Source: Clostridia bacterium | GTDB lineage: Bacteria > Bacillota > Clostridia > Oscillospirales > Butyricicoccaceae | Length of the DNA stretch: 7,605 bases | Direction of reading: 5' to 3' | Assembly (NCBI GenBank): GCA_017407765.1 | Contig: JAFQVZ010000006.1 | Coordinates: forward strand, 1 to 7,605 | Shown here: positions 5,578-7,605 of the stretch, piece after piece | How the letters are laid out: each line of letters opens with the position of its first letter | Numbering within the stretch: position 1 is the stretch's first letter | Notes under the pieces: model-generated | Told to the model about the DNA's origin: nothing | What the model saw: only the letters and a program-made list of their open reading frames with translations | The model's database searches: none | Translations under genes and position numbers: made by a program

Positions 5578-6615
5578 ATGGCAATCGAATTCAATAACGA
5601 CGCTCAGCAGGACGAGCGCATAGTCACCAGCACATTCACCAGCGAGGACGAGGCCGAGGTAACGCTCAGGCCTAAATCGATGGATGAATATATCGGCCAG
5701 GAAAAGGCAAAAGAGAACCTGTCGATCTTTATCAGCGCCGCAAAGCAGCGCGGCGACCAGCTGGACCATGTCCTGCTCTATGGCCCTCCCGGCCTTGGTA
5801 AGACCACTCTGGCAGGCATTATTGCCTCCGAGATGGGGGTAAACATCAGGATCACATCGGGTCCTGCCATCGAGAAGGCGGGCGATCTTGCCGCACTTCT
5901 CACAAATCTGAATAAGAATGACGTTCTGTTCATAGACGAGATCCATCGCCTCAACCGCAGCGTAGAAGAGATCCTTTATCCCGCTATGGAGGACTTTGCT
6001 CTCGATATAATCATCGGCAAAGGCCCTGCGGCCCGCTCGGTAAGGCTCGATCTGCCCAGATTCACCCTTGTAGGAGCCACCACAAGGGCTGGACAGATAT
6101 CCAGCCCTCTGCGCGACCGTTTCGGCGTTATCTCCCGTCTTGAGCTTTATAATAAGCATGAGCTGGCAAAGATCGTAACCCGTTCGGCAAATATCCTCGG
6201 CATAGATATAGAGGATGAAGGCGCCCTTGAGATCGCAATGAGATCGCGCGGAACGCCCCGAATCGCCAATCGCCTTATCAAGCGTGTGCGCGATTTCGCT
6301 CAGATCAAGGGCGATGGCATTATAACCAAGGAGGTTGCCCAGCGCGCCCTTTCTGCTCTGGATATCGACCCCCTCGGCCTTGATATGATCGACAGACGAA
6401 TGCTTGAAAGCATTATTTATAACTTCGCGGGAGGCCCCGTAGGCCTGGATACTCTTGCCGCGACTATCGGCGAGGAGTCGGTCACCCTCGAAGATGTATA
6501 CGAACCCTACCTTATGCAGCTGGGCTTCCTCAGCCGCACGCCTCGCGGCAGATGTGCGACTGTAAAGGCATACCAGCATCTGGGCATACCCTTTACGGGT
6601 CAGCTCGAACTTTGA
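5578..6615 (+). CDS. ruvB: Holliday-junction branch-migration ATPase RuvB
   Basis: RuvB is the hexameric AAA+ motor that pumps DNA through the RuvA-bound junction. In the 345-residue product: Walker A GPPGLGKT (69-76), Walker B LFIDEIHR (117-124, D120/E121), sensor 1 GATTRAG (166-172), arginine finger R179 in SSPLRDRFG, and sensor 2 R228 in [10 protein letters not shown]-terminal winged-helix DNA-binding domain (about 260-345) contains RTPRGR. An acidic N-terminal extension of ~28 residues precedes the conserved [12 protein letters not shown]. All ATPase residues are intact. AGGAG at 5561-5565 is 12 bases from the ATG, slightly far, so coupling to ruvA probably helps. glmM begins 15 bases downstream. 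Confidence 0.98.
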   Translation: MAIEFNNDAQQDERIVTSTFTSEDEAEVTLRPKSMDEYIGQEKAKENLSIFISAAKQRGDQLDHVLLYGPPGLGKTTLAGIIASEMGVNIRITSGPAIEKAGDLAALLTNLNKNDVLFIDEIHRLNRSVEEILYPAMEDFALDIIIGKGPAARSVRLDLPRFTLVGATTRAGQISSPLRDRFGVISRLELYNKHELAKIVTRSANILGIDIEDEGALEIAMRSRGTPRIANRLIKRVRDFAQIKGDGIITKEVAQRALSALDIDPLGLDMIDRRMLESIIYNFAGGPVGLDTLAATIGEESVTLEDVYEPYLMQLGFLSRTPRGRCATVKAYQHLGIPFTGQLEL

Positions 6616-6630
6616 TTGGAGGAGATCACC

Positions 6631-7605
6631 ATGGGAAAATATTTTGGTACTGACGGCGTCAGAGGAGTTGCCAACGTTGAGCTGACTCCCAAGATGGCCT
6701 ATGATATAGGCGCTGCCCTGGCTTATAGCCTTACAAAGCGCTGGGACAGAAAGCCCCGCGTCTGCATCGGCAAGGATACACGAGTTTCGGGCGATATGCT
6801 CGAGTGCGCTCTGGCTGCCGGCTTCACAGCCTGCGGCGGCGATGTTTATATGCTGGGAGTTATGCCTACCCCTTCGGTAGCATATCTCACACGCATGGAG
6901 GAGATGGATGCCGGCGTTGTTATTTCGGCATCGCACAACCCCTACGAGCATAACGGCATCAAGATCTTCGGCGGCAGCGGATATAAGCTGGACGATGATC
7001 AGGAGGCAGAGATCGAGTCGCTTATGGATGAGCTGCCTCAGGAAGCTCTTAAGAGCGGCGCAAAGCTGGGCAGAGTCATCGACCTCAAGGCAGAAGGCAA
7101 CGACCGCTACAGCAAGTATATTCTCTCCTGTGCCGACGGAAAGGCTGAAGGACTCAAGGTGCTTATCGACTGCGCAAACGGCGCATCGTCCTACACAGCA
7201 AAGATGATCTTCCCCCATCTGGGAGCCAAGTGCAGCTTTATGGCATGTTCTCCCGATGGCGTGAATATCAATAATAAGTGCGGCTCGACACACATGGAGA
7301 TGCTGCGTGAGCGCGTTAAGAACGAAGGCTTTGACCTTGGCGTAGCCTTTGACGGCGATGCCGACCGCTGCCTTCTCTGCGATGAAAACGGAAAGCTTAT
7401 AGACGGCGATGATATCATCGCTCTCCTTGCTGCCAATATGCAGGAGAAGGGGCAGCTTCAGCGCGGTGTTGTCGCTACAATTATGTCCAATATGGGCCTT
7501 TCGGCCTTCCTTAAGAAATATGATGTCGATGTTACTGCCGTAAAGGTAGGCGACCGCCATGTTCTTGAGGAGATGCGCCGCACCGGCTGCAACATCGGCG
7601 GAGAA
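6631..7605 (+). CDS. glmM: Phosphoglucosamine mutase GlmM, 3'-truncated by the window edge
   Basis: GlmM interconverts glucosamine-6-phosphate and glucosamine-1-phosphate, feeding UDP-GlcNAc for peptidoglycan. The frame is open from ATG 6631 to the last base with no stop: 325 residues of an expected ~450. The start MGKYFGTDGVRG is diagnostic of GlmM rather than other phosphohexomutases. The phosphoserine loop is ISASHNP (98-104) with S101 as the phosphorylated residue, followed by NGIKIFGG. The Mg2+ loop is FDGDADR (240-246). VKVGDRHVLE (316-325 region) begins the sugar-binding part, and the fragment ends in NIGGE, the start of the GGEQSGH-type motif; the final domain lies outside. GGAGGAG (6618-6624) sits 6 bases before the ATG. 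It is 15 bases after ruvB and probably shares the ruvA promoter. Confidence 0.96.
   Translation, partial: MGKYFGTDGVRGVANVELTPKMAYDIGAALAYSLTKRWDRKPRVCIGKDTRVSGDMLECALAAGFTACGGDVYMLGVMPTPSVAYLTRMEEMDAGVVISASHNPYEHNGIKIFGGSGYKLDDDQEAEIESLMDELPQEALKSGAKLGRVIDLKAEGNDRYSKYILSCADGKAEGLKVLIDCANGASSYTAKMIFPHLGAKCSFMACSPDGVNINNKCGSTHMEMLRERVKNEGFDLGVAFDGDADRCLLCDENGKLIDGDDIIALLAANMQEKGQLQRGVVATIMSNMGLSAFLKKYDVDVTAVKVGDRHVLEEMRRTGCNIGGE

Noticed and set aside
5545..7560. A 671-codon open frame on the minus strand opposite ruvB and glmM
   Set aside because: It is in exact codon register with both sense genes, so its stops would need sense TTA, CTA or TCA codons, which this genome hardly uses. The product has no recognisable domain and no ribosome binding site was evident. 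Codon bias explains it.
1..7605. A hidden defence, mobile or otherwise novel multi-gene system
   Set aside because: Nearly all bases are accounted for by recognised core genes and short gaps. No transposase, integrase, toxin-antitoxin pair, direct-repeat array or composition break was seen.

Overview
The window is a gene-dense chromosomal segment of a low-to-mid GC Gram-positive bacterium, about half G+C by eye. Strong GGAGG-type ribosome binding sites, the RuvA, RuvB, GlmM and RibF sequence types, and codon use (Leu CTT/CTG/CTC, Ser AGC/TCG, Arg AGG/AGA/CGC, very few TTA/CTA/TCA) suggest an anaerobic Clostridia member, perhaps an Oscillospirales/Ruminococcaceae-like gut organism. The class is a reasonable inference; the family is a guess. 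I see no mobile element, CRISPR array, tRNA or rRNA.

Left block, plus strand (1-3109): the 3' part of truB (tRNA pseudouridine-55 synthase), then ribF (riboflavin kinase/FAD synthetase), then a membrane-anchored M20 metallopeptidase of the PM20D1/carboxypeptidase-S type. Both junctions are 4-base ATGA stop/start overlaps, so the three are almost certainly one translationally coupled transcript. It ends at a strong hairpin (3120-3144) that can also stop transcription arriving from the other strand.

Middle block, minus strand (3167-4187): a HAD-superfamily phosphatase followed 4 bases later by a small VOC (glyoxalase-fold) protein whose ribosome binding site lies in the last codons of the phosphatase gene. 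A probable extended -10 promoter precedes the pair.

Right block, plus strand (4303-7605): ruvC, then a 171-base gap with a well-formed promoter, then ruvA, ruvB and the 5' part of glmM in close succession. RuvA and RuvB form the Holliday-junction branch-migration motor and RuvC is the resolvase; GlmM makes glucosamine-1-phosphate for peptidoglycan. The ruvC-ruvA gap is the most structured non-coding DNA here. It has a TATAAT promoter with 17-base spacing, a LexA-like dyad touching the -35, and a 9-base inverted repeat around the -10 and start region.

Most of the window is core housekeeping. I did not find a convincing new multi-gene system. The points worth a second look are the M20 peptidase fused into the truB-ribF operon, its membrane topology, and the ruvA promoter architecture.
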